Below the pieces are notes generated by a model. It worked only from the letters and a program-made list of their open reading frames with translations, was not told the DNA's origin and did not search any database. Positions 63,657-64,000 of a stretch of 64,000 nucleotides of DNA are shown here, piece by piece. The DNA comes from Xanthomonas sp. (GTDB lineage: Bacteria; Pseudomonadota; Gammaproteobacteria; Xanthomonadales; Xanthomonadaceae). Made by a program: the position numbers and the translations under genes. Position 1 is the first letter of the stretch; the number at the start of each line of letters is the position of its first letter. Location of the stretch: assembly GCA_018262705.1 (NCBI GenBank), contig JADFDQ010000002.1, positions 175,248-239,247 of the forward strand. Direction: 5' to 3'.

Positions 63657-64000
63657 ACACAATCAGCGCTGCGCTGGCCGACGCCGTCGCGCAAAACGTC
63701 GCCACCGCGCTGGCCGAGGACCTCGGTTCGGGCGATGCCACCGCGACGCTGTTGGACGACGGCCCGGAACGGGCAAGGCTGCTGTGCAAGGAAGACTGCA
63801 TCGTGGCGGGACGGCCGTGGTTCGATGCCTGCCAGCGCGCGCTCGATCCCGATGTGCGCATCGACTGGCGCTGCGCCGAAGGCGACCGGATCGAGGCCGG
63901 AACCGTCATCGCCACCCTTGAGGGCCGCAAGCGCGCGCTGGTCAGCGCCGAACGCGCCTCGCTCAATTTCCTGCAGACGCTGTCCGCCACCGCCACCGCC
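63653..64000 (+). CDS. nadC: Nicotinate-nucleotide pyrophosphorylase (quinolinate phosphoribosyltransferase), 3' end outside window
   Basis: Converts quinolinate and PRPP to nicotinate mononucleotide in NAD synthesis. The first 116 residues are visible: VATALAEDLGSGDATATLLDD is the N-terminal family motif (aLxEDlgxGDxT), then CKEDCIVAGRPWFDACQRAL and LVSAERASLNFLQTLSATAT, the conserved 'eRtaLNflqrlSGiAT' block. The frame is open at the window end. Confidence 0.93.
   Translation, partial: MNTISAALADAVAQNVATALAEDLGSGDATATLLDDGPERARLLCKEDCIVAGRPWFDACQRALDPDVRIDWRCAEGDRIEAGTVIATLEGRKRALVSAERASLNFLQTLSATATA

Overview
This window looks like a high-GC gammaproteobacterium of the Xanthomonadaceae/Lysobacteraceae type (genus not resolved). 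The reasons are the carA / four-helix-bundle ORF / carB / greA / recJ block, an EPS-type MarR regulator beside galE, an RfaH-like factor, and dozens of copies of a REP-type palindrome (short form near TGTAGGAGCGCACCGCAGGG plus GCGCGAT; long form with an inner GGCCGCAGGCC). No rRNA or tRNA gene was recognised.

Layout. Roughly 1-54.4 kb is one very large surface-polysaccharide (O-antigen/EPS) locus. Almost everything is on the minus strand, so transcription runs from high to low coordinates. It starts with rfaH (about 49.5 kb). Then comes a perfect ops-like site (GGCGGTAGCGTG, minus strand, 48852-48863), a REP-rich leader, a MarR-like regulator, galE, the Wzm/Wzt ABC exporter, a methyltransferase, about a dozen glycosyltransferases, two AsnB-type amidotransferases, two sulfotransferases, three acyltransferase-3 proteins (one frameshifted at a G8 tract), a WcaF-type acetyltransferase, an O-antigen polymerase/ligase, and GDP-fucose enzymes (gmd, fcl). 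Upstream of rfaH are UDP-xylose synthase, a TviB-type UDP-HexNAc dehydrogenase and a second O-antigen-ligase-like protein. About 54.5-64 kb is housekeeping: a secreted FecR-like protein, recJ, a COG4255-like protein, greA, carB, a four-helix-bundle ORF, carA, a Trm112-like protein and nadC (cut by the window end).

How it works together. Sugar nucleotides (GDP-fucose, UDP-galactose, UDP-xylose, uronic and aminouronic acids) would feed the glycosyltransferases. The glycan would be decorated by acetyl, sulfate, amide and methyl groups and exported by Wzm/Wzt. RfaH loading at ops would let RNA polymerase read through the long, hairpin-rich operon. I found no Wzx flippase.

Most unusual. (1) Nine toxin-antitoxin modules sit at gene boundaries inside the polysaccharide locus, several overlapping or touching the start of the next glycan gene. 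(2) In three places the order is gene X, inserted cargo, a remnant copy of the 3' end of X, then the next gene; two of the cargos are TA modules. (3) REP and other palindromic repeats have entered coding sequences in frame (a glycosyltransferase, the galE C-terminus, the TviB-like dehydrogenase) and provide stop codons. A RAYT transposase that probably mobilises the REPs lies inside a REP array. (4) An acyltransferase gene is broken at a G8 tract, a candidate phase-variable switch.
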